DNA of 64,000 nucleotides from Syntrophomonas sp. (GTDB taxonomy: Bacteria; Bacillota; Syntrophomonadia; Syntrophomonadales; Syntrophomonadaceae), in the NCBI GenBank assembly GCA_016841425.1, contig JAENZE010000001.1:417431-481430 (forward strand), in the 5' to 3' direction. The translations under genes and the position numbers were made by a program. Position 1 is the first letter of the stretch. The number at the start of each line of letters is the position of its first letter. This document shows positions 45,202 through 54,758 of this stretch, piece after piece. The notes under the pieces were generated by a model. It was given only the letters and a program-made list of their open reading frames with translations. It had not been told where the DNA came from and did not search any database.

Positions 45202-46002
45202 ATGACTAAGGAATACGCTAAAAATTATAAACCTATTGACCTTCTGGCGGTTGCAGCAGCCAGGGAAGTAAATGATGGTGACGTTGTTTTCGCAGGTACC
45301 GGACTGCCTATGCTTGCTATAGCACTTGCTCAGTTGACTAATGCTCCTGAAGCTGCTTGTATTTATGAAGCAGGCAGTATAGACGGAAGACCTATAGACC
45401 TGCCTACTTCGGTTGGAGATTCCCGCTGCGCATACCAGTCTTCCATGGCAGCCGGTCTGACTGAAGCATTCTACGGCCAGCTCCACTGCGGCTATGTTGA
45501 TCTGGCATTTCTGGGCGGTGCCGAAATCGATAAGTACGGCAATGTAAACACTACCGTGGTTGGTGACTACGCAGCCCCCAGCAAGAGATTCACTGGCAGC
45601 GGCGGAAATCCTGATATCAATTCACTGGCCAAGAGGACTGTGTTTATCATGGTTCAGGAAAAACGGCGTTTTAAAGAAAACGTTGATTATATAACCTCAC
45701 CGGGATGGCGTCTGCCTAAGTGGCCTTCAGGGGAAATGGTTTCCAGACAGGAAATTTATGGCAAATTCTTTAAGGGTGGGCCTTCCGCAGTAATAACCAA
45801 TATGGGAGTTTTCCGCTTTGATGAAAATGGTGAAATTTATCTGGATACTGTGCACCCGGGGTTTACTGCCGAACAGGTGAAAGAGAACTGTTTGTTTGAT
45901 TTGAATATTTCCCGGTGCAAAGGTGAGACAGAGCCACCTACGGTCCAAGACATAGATTTATTGTACAATACAGTGGATCCGGAGGGTATCTTCTTACCAT
46001 AA
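45202..46002 (+). CDS. CoA transferase subunit B, operon 1 (GctB-like)
   Basis: 266 residues. The beta subunit carries the catalytic glutamate, probably the Glu in ACIYEAGSIDGRP. Other family features: VFAGTGLPMLAIALAQ, ADIDKYGNVNTT-like segment (GAEIDKYGNVNTTVVG) and GGPSAVITNMGVFRF. ATG start overlaps no upstream base but is preceded by aaagggggtcgag. Last gene of operon 1. Confidence 0.92.
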   Translation: MTKEYAKNYKPIDLLAVAAAREVNDGDVVFAGTGLPMLAIALAQLTNAPEAACIYEAGSIDGRPIDLPTSVGDSRCAYQSSMAAGLTEAFYGQLHCGYVDLAFLGGAEIDKYGNVNTTVVGDYAAPSKRFTGSGGNPDINSLAKRTVFIMVQEKRRFKENVDYITSPGWRLPKWPSGEMVSRQEIYGKFFKGGPSAVITNMGVFRFDENGEIYLDTVHPGFTAEQVKENCLFDLNISRCKGETEPPTVQDIDLLYNTVDPEGIFLP

Positions 46003-46475
46003 AATTATGACCCCCTTTAATATAACCCTCTTAATGTTTGCGCACGACTTCAAGAAATTGTATACACTTGGGGTCGTGCCTTTTCTTTTGAGATAAATGC
46101 AGGTTCGGCTGGTGCATAAGAACATACTTGCGCTTGGAATAATTAGAGGGTGCTTTTTGGTAAGGGGGCAGGTTGTTTAAATTAACCCCTCTGGGGAGGC
46201 TGAGTGATTAATTGAATTGGGACAAGAGGTAAATATGGGAATACAGATCCAACTTCATTGCTTGAATCAGCCCTCCCGTTTTAAGAAAATGAGTTCTATC
46301 TTGTAATAGCGTCTCCAGCTGTGACTACTACTGAAAGACGGCTTTTTTGCAAAATATAGGCAGCATCTCCGGCTTCTAGGTTAAAACAGAAGGCATAGAG
46401 ACAGTTGAGTTTTTAGAAAACCATTATTCTAGATAACAACGGTAATTCTTAATAAATGCTTTCTCATAAAAGGGG
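46003..46475. other. Spacer between operon 1 and the second activator
   Basis: 473 bp. Starts with accccctttaatataaccct (46010-46029), shared with the tail of operon 2 at 55845, then the operon 1 terminator. The remaining 380 bp hold no ORF, RNA or sigma54 site that I can support. Confidence 0.65.
46042..46090 (+). terminator. Terminator of operon 1
   Basis: Stem gcacgacttcaag / cttggggtcgtgc (two mismatches) followed by ttttctttt. Confidence 0.85.
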
Positions 46476-47864
46476 GTGGAGCTTATTTTAAACTGGGAAA
46501 TGTTGGAGTTGTTGTTTGAACAGAATCGTTATATGGCGGTAGTATTTTTAGACCAGGATGGAATTATTAAGTACCTTAATGAAACTTATCTGGAAATACT
46601 CGATTTACCCCGGGATCAAGTGGTGGGGAGACATGTGTTGGAAATTACCCCTCACAGCCGGGCTTATATTACTCTGCAGACCGGAAAAGCTAAAGTAGGT
46701 TATGAGTGGATTGTGAACGGGCACCATACGTTAGGTACGGCCCTGCCTATTTTTGATGGGGATAAGGTTATCGGTGTATTTGGATATACTATGTGCCTGG
46801 ACCTGTGGGATGGAAAAAATATACTGGATGAAATTTTGTCAAATCTTAATCTGTATAAAGATGAAGTGCACAGGCTGCATACTGCAGTCTACAGATTCGA
46901 AGATATTTATTGTGCAAGCAAAGCCATGACCGACATCATCATACTGGCCCGGCAGGTAGCAAACCATCCGCTAACTACGGTGCTTATTACCGGTGAAAGC
47001 GGTACCGGCAAGGAACTTTTTGCCCATGCCATTCATAATGCCAGTCGACGCTGTCAAAGGCCTTTTGTCAGGGTTAACTGTGCAGCCATCCCCGAAAACC
47101 TGCTGGAATCAGAACTATTCGGTTATGAAGAAGGGGCCTACACCGGGGCCAAGAAGGGCGGGAAGTTGGGCAAATTCGAAGTGGCTGATATGGGAACTAT
47201 ATTCCTGGATGAAATTGCCGAAGTTCCGCTTAATATGCAAAGCAAGCTGCTGTTTGTGCTGCAGGACCAGGTAGTGGAAAGACTGGGGGGAGTGCATCCT
47301 ACTAAAATAAACGTAAGAGTGATTGCGGCAACCAATCGTGATCTGGAGAAGATGGTAAGATCTGGCAGCTTTCGTCAGGATTTATACTATCGTTTAAACG
47401 TAGTGCATATTAAAATTCCGCCGTTGAGAGAAAGAGTTGAAGATATTCGAATAATAACACCACATATAATGTGTAACCTGAGCCGGCGTTTGAATGTTTC
47501 AGCAAGGAAGATTGATGATTCTGCCCTGAGTTTGCTATGCAAATATGCCTGGCCCGGCAATGTCAGGGAGCTGGAGAATATTCTGGAAAGAAGCTTAATA
47601 CTGGCTGAAATGGAAGGCTCCAGGGTGGTGTACAGCAGGCATATAAATATCTCAGATGAGGAAATAGATTTTAATTTATCTGAAGAAAAAAGTCTGAAGA
47701 ACATGCTGGATGAATACGAAAGAAAACTGCTGGCTAAAACGTTGGAAAACTGCCAGTTTGATGTTCCGGGAGCAGCCAGGCAGCTTAATATGGACCCTTC
47801 ATCACTGTATAGAAAACTGAGAAAATATGGTATATGTATTAAAAAGGAATTTTCTATAAATTAG
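46476..47864 (+). CDS. Sigma54-dependent activator: PAS, AAA+, Fis HTH
   Basis: 462 residues. PAS domain (about 10-115; [20 protein letters not shown]), AAA+ core (about 145-385) with Walker A GESGTGK (173-179), sigma54 loop GAYTGA (220-225) and Walker B IFLDEIAE, and a C-terminal Fis HTH ([20 protein letters not shown]). GTG 46476 sits within the ribosome site; ATG 46500 is an alternative start. Lacks the CBS pair of the first activator. Lies directly before two GTGG-N8-CCAC sites and the sigma54 promoter of operon 2, its likely target. Confidence 0.93.
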   Translation: MELILNWEMLELLFEQNRYMAVVFLDQDGIIKYLNETYLEILDLPRDQVVGRHVLEITPHSRAYITLQTGKAKVGYEWIVNGHHTLGTALPIFDGDKVIGVFGYTMCLDLWDGKNILDEILSNLNLYKDEVHRLHTAVYRFEDIYCASKAMTDIIILARQVANHPLTTVLITGESGTGKELFAHAIHNASRRCQRPFVRVNCAAIPENLLESELFGYEEGAYTGAKKGGKLGKFEVADMGTIFLDEIAEVPLNMQSKLLFVLQDQVVERLGGVHPTKINVRVIAATNRDLEKMVRSGSFRQDLYYRLNVVHIKIPPLRERVEDIRIITPHIMCNLSRRLNVSARKIDDSALSLLCKYAWPGNVRELENILERSLILAEMEGSRVVYSRHINISDEEIDFNLSEEKSLKNMLDEYERKLLAKTLENCQFDVPGAARQLNMDPSSLYRKLRKYGICIKKEFSIN

Positions 47865-47867
47865 CCA

Positions 47868-47883
47868 GTGGCAGTTTTACCAC
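47868..47883. promoter_or_regulatory. Upstream activator site A (GTGG-N8-CCAC)
   Basis: gtgg-cagtttta-ccac, 4 bp after the activator stop codon. Same half-sites and spacing as site B, 72 bp away. Confidence 0.6.
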
Positions 47884-47939
47884 AACACAATTATTTCTGC
47901 CAGTACCTTTTATCTGGCTAATCCTGGATTGAAAAATTA

Positions 47940-47955
47940 GTGGAAATTCTGCCAC
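47940..47955. promoter_or_regulatory. Upstream activator site B (GTGG-N8-CCAC)
   Basis: gtgg-aaattctg-ccac, about 75 bp before the sigma54 promoter of operon 2. Half-sites identical to site A, spacer different. Confidence 0.6.
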
Positions 47956-48028
47956 CAAGAATAAACAGAAAATGTTCTAACATAGGGCGAGAATACCTGA
48001 ATACAGGGTTCTGGCTCTTATTTTTTTC

Positions 48029-48044
48029 TGGCATATATATTGCT
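48029..48044 (+). promoter_or_regulatory. Sigma54 (-24/-12) promoter of operon 2
   Basis: tggcatatatattgct: GG (48030-48031) and GC (48042-48043) exactly 10 bp apart within TGGCA-N6-TTGCT, near-perfect consensus. The expected start of transcription is about 48055, so the upstream in-frame ATG at 48051 cannot be the start of the next gene. Confidence 0.87.
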
Positions 48045-48128
48045 AAATAAATGGTCAGTACTTATGGAGGGGGGATTGATCTAAGCAAACCGGTCTATAA
48101 CTTAATAAACATAAAGGAGGGAAAAGTT

Positions 48129-49271
48129 TTGAGTTTTGGCTTCACTTATAACGAAGACCAACTGGCTTTACAGCGAACGGTAAGAAAGTTTGCTGAAAAT
48201 GAAATTGTTCCGGTAAGACATGACTATGATGAATCGGAAGAATTTCCCTGGCCAGAGGTTAAGAAAATGCATGAATTGGGAATTTTCTGCATGAATGCAC
48301 CGGAGAAATACAACGGCATGACCTTTGGCAATTTAACTCTTTGTATGGTCTGTGAAGAAATCTGCAAAGCCTGTTTGGGAATAGGCATTACGCCATTAGT
48401 CAATATGCTGGCTTCAGAACCGGTTCTTTATGGCGGTAATGAAGAACAGTGGGAATGGTGGTACCCGCGAATCTGTGATGAGGGAAAACTGGCTGCCTAT
48501 GCCGTAACTGAACCTGGGGCAGGGTCTGATGTAGCAGGAGTATCTACCTCGGTTAAGAAGGATGGGGACTATTATATTCTGAATGGCACTAAATGCTTCA
48601 TCACCAACGGACGGCATGCTTCTCAACTATGCGTTCTGGCTACCCATGATAAGAGCAAAGGAAATCGTGCCCAGTCCTTTTTTATAGTAGATACCAGTAC
48701 CGAGGGAGTATCCTTCGGAAAAAGTGAGCATAAGATGGGCATGCGTTGTTCCGAGACCTCGGAGATAATTTTTGACAATGTAAAAGTACACAAAAAGTGG
48801 CTCATTGGGCAAGAGGGAGATGGATTTAAGTTAGCGATGAAGTCTTTTAATTCTTCTCGTCCCTTTATAGCATCTGCATCGGTAGGAGTAGCCAGCGGGG
48901 CATTTGAATTTGCCAGAGATTATGCCAAGGAAAGAAAGGCCTTTGGTAAACCTATTGCCAGTTTTCAGGCCATTCAGTTCATGCTGGCAGATATGGCCAT
49001 GGAAATTGAAGCATCGCGTCTTTTATGGCAGAAAGCAGCCTGGCTCTTAGATGAAGGCTTAATGGCTGCCGAATTGTCAGCTATATGTAAATGCTATGCA
49101 GCCGATATGGCCATGAAAGTTACCACTGATGCAGTGCAGATACTGGGAGGATATGGATTCTGCCGGGACTATCCGGTAGAAAAGATGATGAGAGATGCCA
49201 AGATACTGCAGATTTTTGAAGGCACCTCGCAAATACAGCGAGTAATAATCGCCAAAGACGTTCTTTCCTAG
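48129..49271 (+). CDS. bcd: Acyl-CoA dehydrogenase (Bcd-like), operon 2
   Basis: 380 residues. Paralogue of the operon 1 enzyme: AYAVTEPGAGSDVAGVSTSV, FITNGRHASQLCVLATHD, and catalytic Glu in QIFEGTSQIQRVIIAKD. TTG 48129 with aaaggaggg upstream gives the normal family length; the longer frame from 48051 adds non-homologous residues. Substrate may differ from butyryl-CoA given the unusual thiolase set downstream. Confidence 0.94.
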   Translation: MSFGFTYNEDQLALQRTVRKFAENEIVPVRHDYDESEEFPWPEVKKMHELGIFCMNAPEKYNGMTFGNLTLCMVCEEICKACLGIGITPLVNMLASEPVLYGGNEEQWEWWYPRICDEGKLAAYAVTEPGAGSDVAGVSTSVKKDGDYYILNGTKCFITNGRHASQLCVLATHDKSKGNRAQSFFIVDTSTEGVSFGKSEHKMGMRCSETSEIIFDNVKVHKKWLIGQEGDGFKLAMKSFNSSRPFIASASVGVASGAFEFARDYAKERKAFGKPIASFQAIQFMLADMAMEIEASRLLWQKAAWLLDEGLMAAELSAICKCYAADMAMKVTTDAVQILGGYGFCRDYPVEKMMRDAKILQIFEGTSQIQRVIIAKDVLS

Positions 49272-49308
49272 AGATATAAAAGAAGATAATTGAAGGAGGG
49301 GAATTTAT

Positions 49309-50265
49309 ATGAAGTTTGAACCTATTCCTATTCGGAAGGGGAAAGCTAAACCGCCAGCCTACAAAATTATGACTGCTAAGGAAGCTATCACACAATTTAT
49401 CCATGATGGTTGTTATCTGGGAATGTCAGTTAGTGCGGCACCGGCTGCTTTGATATGGGAAATTGTTCGCCAAAGGGATAGAATCAAGAACCTAAGTTTA
49501 AGTATAACCAGTCAGATTGGAATGTCTTCTGCCCTGATTGGATCAGACCTGGTTAACAAAGTTGAGATGGCCTATAACTGGGGAGGCATTGAAGGTGAAG
49601 ATAAAGTTTTCCGGCGGGCAGTGGAAAAAGGGATTCCCCGGCCCCTGGAAGTTGAAGATTACAGCAACTACGGATGTGCCATGAGATGGGAAGCCGCTTC
49701 TATGGGTTTGGACTTTATGCCGGTTAAATCACAGTTAGGGTCTGACATTATTAAATATAACCCGAGGATCAAGGTTATCGACGATCCATATACCGGGAAA
49801 CCGGTAGCCCTGGTGCCGGCATCATCTCCAGATGTGGGTATTATGCATTGTGCCCGGGCTGATGAAATCGGTAACGTACAATGTTACGGTTTATACGGTA
49901 ATACCGATCTGCTGGCCAGAGCGTCAAAAAAGGTCATAGTCAGTGTAGAAGAGATTGTTACTACAGCAGAGATTCGTCGTATGCCTAACCTTACCGTTAT
50001 TCCTTACTATTATGTAGATGCCGTAGTGCATGCACCTTTTGGCGCTCACTGGCGGGAATCCAACTATTATTATCATCATGATTTAGCCTATGGATTAGAT
50101 GCCTATCGGCAATTTGCCACCAAAGAAGGTTTTGATGCCTGGGCTGATAAATATATCCACGGCACTAAAGATTGGGATGAGTACTGTAAATTGGTTGGTT
50201 ATGACCGCTTGAATCGCTTAAGACTCAGTGAAAGCAAATATCAGAAATTTGGAGAGGTGAGGTGA
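49309..50265 (+). CDS. CoA transferase subunit A, operon 2 (GctA-like)
   Basis: 318 residues, paralogue of the operon 1 alpha subunit (TAKEAITQFIHDGCYLGMSV; DFMPVKSQLGSDIIKYNPR). ATG behind gaaggagggg. Overlaps the upstream in-frame region of the beta subunit, so they are translationally linked. Diverged enough from operon 1 that a different acid is plausible. Confidence 0.9.
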   Translation: MKFEPIPIRKGKAKPPAYKIMTAKEAITQFIHDGCYLGMSVSAAPAALIWEIVRQRDRIKNLSLSITSQIGMSSALIGSDLVNKVEMAYNWGGIEGEDKVFRRAVEKGIPRPLEVEDYSNYGCAMRWEAASMGLDFMPVKSQLGSDIIKYNPRIKVIDDPYTGKPVALVPASSPDVGIMHCARADEIGNVQCYGLYGNTDLLARASKKVIVSVEEIVTTAEIRRMPNLTVIPYYYVDAVVHAPFGAHWRESNYYYHHDLAYGLDAYRQFATKEGFDAWADKYIHGTKDWDEYCKLVGYDRLNRLRLSESKYQKFGEVR

Positions 50266-50270
50266 TACTA

Positions 50271-51140
50271 ATGGCTGAGTATGCAAAAGATTATTCTTTA
50301 CCAGAATTGATGGCCGCTTCAGTAGCCCGGGAAATAAATGATGGAGAATTATGCTTTATTGGGGTAGGAATGCCATTGATGGCAGCTACCATTGCCAAGT
50401 TCACCCATGCTCCCAATTTCAATATGATGGTCGAATATGGGGCAGTTGGGCCGTCTCCTAGAAGATTGCCCATGTGTGTAGACTGCGCAGTGAATAATGA
50501 AAGAGCATATTATACCGGCAGTCAGCGGGAGGTTATGGGGGCCCAGCAGAATGGGTATGTAGATGCTGGCTGTATAAGCGGGGCCCAGATAGACAAATAC
50601 GGCAACCTTAATTCTACCGGTATAGGAGAATATCCCAACCTTAGGGTTCGTTTGGCAGGCAGTGGGGGAGCCAATGATATAGCATCATCTGCCAGCCGTA
50701 CCATAATCATGATGCGCCAGGATGGACGCAATTTCGTAAATAAATTGGATTATATCACTTCCCCCGGACACCTGGATGGTCCCGGTGCCAGGGAAAAGGC
50801 TGGATTGGTGGGTGGAGGACCACATGTGGTAGTTACCACCATGGGTGTATACCGTTTCGATAATGAAACCCGGGAAATGTACCTGGAAAAAATCCATCCG
50901 GGAGTCAAGCTGGAGGATATCAAACGTTCCATACAGTGGGATCTGGCCGTATCACCAAATCTGATAGAAACCGAGCCTCCTACCGTGGAACAGGTAATGG
51001 TCATGCGCACTCTGGACCCGCTGAAAGTGTACCTGGGGAACGGAAGAGAAGTCCTGGCCGGCGACTTCGAAGCCTTTATGAAAATGTTTGAGGATAGTTA
51101 CTGGCCCATGACGGAATTAATGAAGAGTAAGGGAATGTAA
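50271..51140 (+). CDS. CoA transferase subunit B, operon 2 (GctB-like)
   Basis: 289 residues. Likely catalytic Glu in FNMMVEYGAVGPSPR; also GAQIDKYGNLNSTGIGEYPN and GGGPHVVVTTMGVYRF. ATG 50271 behind gagaggtgaggtgat is preferred to the in-frame GTG 50262. Forms a heteromer with the preceding subunit. Confidence 0.9.
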   Translation: MAEYAKDYSLPELMAASVAREINDGELCFIGVGMPLMAATIAKFTHAPNFNMMVEYGAVGPSPRRLPMCVDCAVNNERAYYTGSQREVMGAQQNGYVDAGCISGAQIDKYGNLNSTGIGEYPNLRVRLAGSGGANDIASSASRTIIMMRQDGRNFVNKLDYITSPGHLDGPGAREKAGLVGGGPHVVVTTMGVYRFDNETREMYLEKIHPGVKLEDIKRSIQWDLAVSPNLIETEPPTVEQVMVMRTLDPLKVYLGNGREVLAGDFEAFMKMFEDSYWPMTELMKSKGM

Positions 51141-51156
51141 TAAAGGAGGAAAATAT

Positions 51157-52014
51157 ATGGCGGTAAAGAAACTTGGTGTACTGGGAGCAGGCACCATGGG
51201 AGCAGGAATCGCCCAGGTCGGAGCTCAGGCCGGCCTGCAGGTGACCCTGGTAGACATTGACCAGAAGTTTGTAGATAAGGCCCTGGCCGGCATGAAAAAA
51301 AACTGGGAAAAATCGCTTGCCAAAGGGAAACTCAGTGAAGAGGATATGAAGAACTACCTGAACAACATTATAATCAGCTCTAATAATGATGATTTAAAAG
51401 ATTGTGATCTGCTCATCGAAGTAATTGTGGAAAATATTGATATTAAAAAGAAGGTTTTCAAGGAATTAAATGAAATCTGTTCTCCGGACACGGTTTTTGC
51501 TTCCAATACTTCCGGCTTTAGTATCACTGAGATTGGAGTGGCCAGCGGTCGGCCGGAGAAGATGGTAGGAATGCACTTCTTTAACCCGGTACCAGTAATG
51601 AAGCTGGTAGAAGTCATCCCCGGGGTAGAAACCAGTCCAGAAACTATTGCTCTAGCTACAGAGACCTGCCTGGTAATTGGTAAAACTCCTATCCCAGCTA
51701 AAGAAGCCCCGGGCTTTATTGTTAACCGGCTCTTGGTACCTTATTTGAATGATGCAGCCCACGCTTATGATGAGGGGGTAGCTTCAGTGGAAGCTATAGA
51801 TGAAGCTATGAAACTGGGTGCCAATATGCCTATCGGTCCTCTGGCTTTATGCGATCTGGTCGGGATAGATGTACTGTTAAATGTAGTTGAATACTTTTAC
51901 AAAGAGTTTGGCGATCCAAAATTCAGACCGGCTCAAGCATTGAAAAATAAGGTTCGGGCTGGACACTATGGAATTAAAACCGGCAAAGGTTTTTATGACT
52001 ATTCCCAAAAATAA
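51157..52014 (+). CDS. hbd: 3-hydroxyacyl-CoA dehydrogenase, operon 2
   Basis: 285 residues. LGVLGAGTMGAGIAQV Rossmann motif, catalytic His in VGMHFFNPVPVMKLVEVI, C-terminal GIKTGKGFYDYS. ATG behind aaaggagg. Paralogue of the operon 1 enzyme with a clearly different N-terminal helix region. Confidence 0.95.
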   Translation: MAVKKLGVLGAGTMGAGIAQVGAQAGLQVTLVDIDQKFVDKALAGMKKNWEKSLAKGKLSEEDMKNYLNNIIISSNNDDLKDCDLLIEVIVENIDIKKKVFKELNEICSPDTVFASNTSGFSITEIGVASGRPEKMVGMHFFNPVPVMKLVEVIPGVETSPETIALATETCLVIGKTPIPAKEAPGFIVNRLLVPYLNDAAHAYDEGVASVEAIDEAMKLGANMPIGPLALCDLVGIDVLLNVVEYFYKEFGDPKFRPAQALKNKVRAGHYGIKTGKGFYDYSQK

Positions 52015-52148
52015 CGATAAAATTAATATCAGGTAAAAAAAAGGAGGGGCTGGAATATATTAATGAATTCAGCTGGAAGGGACCTTTGCATCTTCTCTTA
52101 GAGCTCCTCCCCGGTATTTTCTAACAATAGAAGAGGAGGTAAGCAAGA

Positions 52149-53558
52149 ATGGTTGGAATTATTGGTTTCGGAGCATATGTTCCCTATAACCGCCTAAACC
52201 GAGCCCATATCAAGGATACTTTCGGAGCTCCAGTTCCCAAAGGCGAAAAGGCTGTAGCTAACTATGATGAAGACAGCATTACCATGGGAGCCATGGCGGC
52301 CCTGGATTGCAGTGCCAACCTGGATACTAAAACAATTGATGCAGTGTACTTTGCTACTACTACCGCTCCGTATAAAGAGAAACAAAGTGCTGCTACCATC
52401 GCCGGGGTACTGGATACCAGAGTAGACATAAGGACAGCGGATTTTTGCGACTCGTTACGGGCAGCTTCGTCAGCTATTCTGGCCGGTGTGGACGCAGCTC
52501 GGATGGGCTTAAATGCAATGGTTGTTGCAGGAGAGTGCAGACTGGGATATTCGGCGGGTCCTTATGAAAACCATTTTGGAGATGGGGCTGCAGCATTCCT
52601 GATCGGGAACAACAATGTAATTGCCGAATATATAGACAGCTGCAGCATCTCAGTAGATTTTCACGATCTATGGCGGGCTGATAATGAAAGATTTGTGCAT
52701 AGCTGGGAAGAAAGATTTTGCGTTAATCAGGGCTACAACCAGTTTGTCGGTGAATCTGTAAAAGGTGTCTTAAAAAAGACTGGCTTAACCCCGGCGGATT
52801 TTAGTAAAATTGTGCTTTATGGAATTACTCCCCGTTATCAGGGACAAATCGCTGCCAAACTCGGTTTTGCACCGGCGCAAATTCAGGACAGTCTATATAA
52901 CCAGGTGGGAAATACCGGGACTGCCAATGCTCCCATGATGCTGGCCGCTGCCCTGGAGGAGGCTAAGCCGGGTGATTATATTCTGCTGGCCACTTATGGG
53001 GAAGGCAGTGACGCTATAGTCTTCAAGGTCAGCGACGAAATAGCCAATTTTTTACCCGGTTTAGGCTTAAAAGGGTACATTGAGAATAAGAAAGCAAGCA
53101 TGAATTATGGGAAATATCTGCGCTGGAGAGAACTGATTGCCACGGAGCCAGCTAAACGGCCAGTACAAAAGAGATCATCTTTACCAGATATGTATCGTAA
53201 TCGCAAGAAGAATCTTGGTTTCTATGGGGTTTGCTGCAAAAATTGCGGTACCGTTCAGTTTCCGCCCTCCCGGATATGTATCGAATGCCGAACTATAGAT
53301 CAGATGGAAGACTATCGGCTTTATGGCAAACCGGCCCGGGTAGCTACATTTACTGTCGATTATCTGGCCGAATCCCTGGATCCTCCCACCATAGTAGCAG
53401 TAGTCGATTTCGAAGGCGGGGGCCGTCTGATCTGTTACCTGGTCGATTGTGATCCAGATGAAGTTAAGGTAGGTATGGAGGTTAAAATGTCATTCCGCCA
53501 CATATTTACGGTTGACAGCATCCGCACCTATTTCTGGAAAGCCGTACCAAAACTTTAA
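52149..53558 (+). CDS. HMG-CoA-synthase-like domain fused to DUF35 zinc-ribbon/OB domain
   Basis: 469 residues. Residues 1 to about 325 follow the HMG-CoA synthase/KASIII fold pattern (GIIGFGAYVPYNRL, GECRLGYSAGPYENHFGDGA, QVGNTGTANAP). After a linker comes a DUF35 zinc ribbon (Cys363, Cys366, Cys377, Cys380) and an OB fold. By alignment to family patterns the catalytic residues look lost: Leu103 at the nucleophilic Cys (Cys100 is three positions off), Tyr224 at the His of HQPN, and Thr70-72 at the Glu. Archaeal thiolase/HMGCS/DUF35 and PhlACB complexes have the same three folds as separate chains. It should therefore be a partner of the thiolase next door rather than an HMG-CoA synthase (inference). 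ATG behind gaggaggtaagc. Confidence 0.85.
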   Translation: MVGIIGFGAYVPYNRLNRAHIKDTFGAPVPKGEKAVANYDEDSITMGAMAALDCSANLDTKTIDAVYFATTTAPYKEKQSAATIAGVLDTRVDIRTADFCDSLRAASSAILAGVDAARMGLNAMVVAGECRLGYSAGPYENHFGDGAAAFLIGNNNVIAEYIDSCSISVDFHDLWRADNERFVHSWEERFCVNQGYNQFVGESVKGVLKKTGLTPADFSKIVLYGITPRYQGQIAAKLGFAPAQIQDSLYNQVGNTGTANAPMMLAAALEEAKPGDYILLATYGEGSDAIVFKVSDEIANFLPGLGLKGYIENKKASMNYGKYLRWRELIATEPAKRPVQKRSSLPDMYRNRKKNLGFYGVCCKNCGTVQFPPSRICIECRTIDQMEDYRLYGKPARVATFTVDYLAESLDPPTIVAVVDFEGGGRLICYLVDCDPDEVKVGMEVKMSFRHIFTVDSIRTYFWKAVPKL

Positions 53559-53575
53559 AGATAGGAGGTAATGAA

Positions 53576-54757
53576 ATGGCCATAGGAATTAAAGATAGAG
53601 CTGCGGTAATTGGAATGGGATGTACCAAATTTGGTGAGCGTTATGACAGCAACCTGGAAGATCTGCTCATAGAAGCTATAGATGAGTGTTTAGAAGACGC
53701 TGGGGTCGAATTCAATGATATAGATGCTTTCTGGTTTGGAACATTCACATCCGGTATGGCAGGATTAGCATTTTCCAATCGAATGAAATCACACTATAAA
53801 CCGGTAACTCGCCTGGAAAATATGTGCTGTACAGGATTGGACAGTTTTCGAAACGCCTGCTATGGGGTAGTGGCAGGGGCCTACGATGTAGTAATGGCTA
53901 TAGGAGCAGAAAAGTTGAAAGATGGAGGATACAGCGGCCTGGAAGTACCGACGGAAGATTCTGACCGTACCTTGCCGGATTTAACTGCACCATCACGCTT
54001 TGCCTTTGTAGCTCCAGCCTATGCTCATAAATACGGACTGGATATGCAGCAGATGAAAGAAGTTATGGCTCGTATAGCCTGGAAGAACCATAAAAACGGT
54101 GCATTGAACCCTAAAGCCCAATATCGGTCTGAAGTACCTATGGAAAGTATACTCAAGTCTCCAATGATATGCAGCCCTCTGGGGGTCATGGACTGTTCGG
54201 GAGTCTCGGATGGTGCGGCTTGTGCTATAATTACCCGCACTGAGGATGCTAAAAAATACCGTAAAGATCCTATGTATGTCAAGGGAATCCAGATTGCTGC
54301 CGGTCCTGCTCATAGTGAAAAACACCAGAGCTATGATTTTACCACTGCCTTTGAGACTTATTATGCCGGGCAGGCGGCCTATCGTGAAGCAGGAATTACC
54401 AACCCGCGGGAACAGATAAGTCTGGCTGAAGTTCATGATTGTTTTACGCCTACTGAATTGATTATTTATGAGGATCTACAGTTTAGTGAACGTGGTCAGG
54501 GCTGGAAAGATGCTATGAATGGATTCTTTGACCTGGATGGTGGACTACCGGTCAATCCAGATGGAGGTCTGAAATCATTTGGGCATCCTATAGGCGCCAG
54601 CGGCATAAGGATGCTCTATGAATCCTGGCTGCAGTTTCATGGCCGGGCAGGTAAGCGGCAGCTGGAAAATCCCAGGATAGGCCTGGCCCAAAATCTGGGC
54701 GGGCAGCCCTATTCGTGCGTAGTAGGGGTAGGTATTGTGGGAAATGAGTTGGGCTAA
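53576..54757 (+). CDS. SCP2-type thiolase, operon 2
   Basis: 393 residues. Thiolase-superfamily enzyme of the SCP-x/archaeal type. Nucleophile Cys84 or Cys85 in ENMCCTGLDSFRNA; His287 in EVHDCFTPTE; His337 in FGHPIGASGIRM. The second catalytic Cys motif of classical thiolases (CxG near the C-terminus) is absent, as usual for this type. 17 bp after the HMGCS-DUF35 gene. Likely cleaves the 3-ketoacyl-CoA made by the operon, in complex with the preceding protein (inference). Confidence 0.9.
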   Translation: MAIGIKDRAAVIGMGCTKFGERYDSNLEDLLIEAIDECLEDAGVEFNDIDAFWFGTFTSGMAGLAFSNRMKSHYKPVTRLENMCCTGLDSFRNACYGVVAGAYDVVMAIGAEKLKDGGYSGLEVPTEDSDRTLPDLTAPSRFAFVAPAYAHKYGLDMQQMKEVMARIAWKNHKNGALNPKAQYRSEVPMESILKSPMICSPLGVMDCSGVSDGAACAIITRTEDAKKYRKDPMYVKGIQIAAGPAHSEKHQSYDFTTAFETYYAGQAAYREAGITNPREQISLAEVHDCFTPTELIIYEDLQFSERGQGWKDAMNGFFDLDGGLPVNPDGGLKSFGHPIGASGIRMLYESWLQFHGRAGKRQLENPRIGLAQNLGGQPYSCVVGVGIVGNELG

Positions 54758-54758
54758 G

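Noticed and set aside
48051..48128. Upstream extension of the operon 2 acyl-CoA dehydrogenase
   Set aside because: The ATG at 48051 lies before the transcription start predicted from the sigma54 site, and a strong ribosome site serves TTG 48129.
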